Source: CAYNNP01 sp964398215 (GTDB lineage: Bacteria; Planctomycetota; Planctomycetia; Pirellulales; Pirellulaceae). From it: a stretch of DNA of 55,160 nucleotides. Below the pieces are notes generated by a model. It worked only from the letters and a program-made list of their open reading frames with translations. It made no database searches and was not told where the DNA came from. The position numbers were made by a program, and so were the translations under genes. This document shows, piece by piece, positions 54,870-55,160 of the stretch. The stretch covers positions 1-55,160 of the forward strand of contig CAYNNP010000013.1 of assembly GCA_964398215.1 (NCBI GenBank), given 5' to 3'. Numbering within the stretch: position 1 is the first letter of the stretch; each line of letters opens with the position of its first letter.

Positions 54870-54944
54870 GAGCCGACGGCACTAGCCGCGGGCCTTGTCG
54901 TGACAACGCAACCCTCCGAGGCCCATGGCTAGCGCCAGCGGCTC
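54870..54944. repeat. 26-nt imperfect inverted repeat upstream of the propeller gene
   Basis: Arms 54870-54895 (starting GAGCCGACGGCACTAGCC) and 54919-54944 (reverse complement GAGCCGCTGGCGCTAGCC...) match at about 21 of 26 positions around a 23-nt spacer. The G/C-rich GCTAGCC core is self-similar. It lies in a 298-bp region between the propeller gene start and the next gene's stop, where no other gene is present. Likely a dispersed REP-type unit, or a terminator of the next gene. Confidence 0.6.
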
Positions 54945-55008
54945 ACAAAAATGTGCCACGTAAATAAATCAACAGCCAAGTTACGACTAGTCAAGCATCA
55001 GCGGAGAG

Positions 55009-55160
55009 CTAGAGCGAATTGTCGTTAGAGCATGGGCAAATGTAGCGAAAATCATCCTGTTCTGGGTCCTCATTCCATGAATACTCCATCAGCACCATTG
55101 TGTTATCGACCACCTGCCTTCCGTCCAATTTGTTGATCAGGCCAAGAGCCATATCGGTTC
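55009..55160 (-). CDS. 3' end of an unidentified gene (partial)
   Basis: An open frame enters from the right edge and ends with TAG at 55009-55011; about 49 codons are visible (TDMALGLINKLDGRQVVDNT, then ending with YICPCSNDNSL). The first part weakly resembles the last helix and strand of an RNA-recognition motif (ALxxLxGRxVxxxxVxVE), but that is a guess from a short piece. The start lies outside the window unless the ATG near 55152 is used. Confidence 0.4.
   Translation of the reverse strand, partial: TDMALGLINKLDGRQVVDNTMVLMEYSWNEDPEQDDFRYICPCSNDNSL

Noticed and set aside
1..55160. tRNA, rRNA or known riboswitches
   Set aside because: Scanning by eye for T-loop (GTTCGANTC) and other conserved cores in the intergenic regions gave no convincing candidate; a computed search (tRNAscan-SE, Infernal) would be needed to exclude them fully.

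Overview
This window is a piece of a planctomycete chromosome, most like the marine Pirellulales (Rhodopirellula and relatives). The evidence is the gene content: three separate pairs of planctomycete-type cytochrome c proteins (DUF1592-type or DUF1549/DUF1553-type), each with a twin-arginine-exported partner (DUF1552 or DUF1501); exported sulfatases; a PVC-type propeller/haem protein; an SHD1-domain protein; an ECF sigma factor with a FecR-like partner; and a Ser/Thr kinase with a C-terminal membrane anchor. No rRNA, tRNA, CRISPR array or intact mobile element was seen.

Layout. 1-11 kb: a DUF1592/DUF1552 pair on the minus strand, a membrane acyltransferase-like protein (DUF5009), then a LamG-cytochrome-DUF1549-DUF1553 giant with its DUF1501 partner on the plus strand. 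11-14.4 kb: a BNR/sialidase-like protein and a sulfatase, divergently transcribed. 14.4-24 kb is mostly housekeeping: sthA, a nitrilase-family amidase, selO, hisD, a threonine aldolase and a GT39-type glycosyltransferase, interrupted by a phage-like protease-fold/DUF2786 fusion and a remnant of a planctomycete kinase gene. 24-34.6 kb is a carbohydrate neighbourhood: DUF4432 mutarotase-like protein, sugar isomerase/epimerase, Gfo/Idh/MocA dehydrogenase, orn, a second sulfatase, a large alpha/beta-hydrolase esterase, glucosamine-6-phosphate deaminase and a CE15-like glucuronoyl esterase. 34.7-36.4 kb is a membrane HD-GYP phosphodiesterase whose sensor domain carries a pentapeptide repeat containing a 100-N assembly gap. 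36.6-40.4 kb is the third cytochrome/DUF1501 pair. 40.4-47.8 kb holds a small coiled-coil exported protein, a GrpB-family protein, a methyltransferase, a double cytochrome fused to a dead peptidase-like domain, a Ser/Thr kinase, rplU and a second Gfo/Idh protein. 48-51.6 kb holds an SHD1-thioredoxin-like protein, a FecR-like protein and an ECF sigma factor. 51.7-54.7 kb is a large propeller-cytochrome-PA14 protein, followed by the 3' end of one more gene.

How the genes may work together. Much of the window looks like scattered machinery for breaking down sulfated, acylated, uronic-acid-rich polysaccharide: desulfation, de-esterification, sugar oxidation and epimerisation, amino-sugar deamination. 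The exported cytochrome/DUF1501/DUF1552 pairs probably act in the same envelope compartment, but their biochemistry is not established here.

The most notable observation is in the SHD1-thioredoxin-like gene (48077-49225, minus). One reading frame is interrupted by a single TGA, and by alignment to the thioredoxin-like (DUF255/Thioredoxin_7) pattern that codon falls on the nucleophilic first cysteine of the CxxC site. A modest hairpin follows it. This makes the gene a candidate exported selenoprotein; a Cys-to-stop nonsense mutation is the main alternative. Other points of interest are the repeat-expanded Cache loop in the HD-GYP protein, a sulfatase with Met in place of Pro in the formylglycine motif, a MITE-like inverted-repeat element, and dispersed palindromic repeats between genes.
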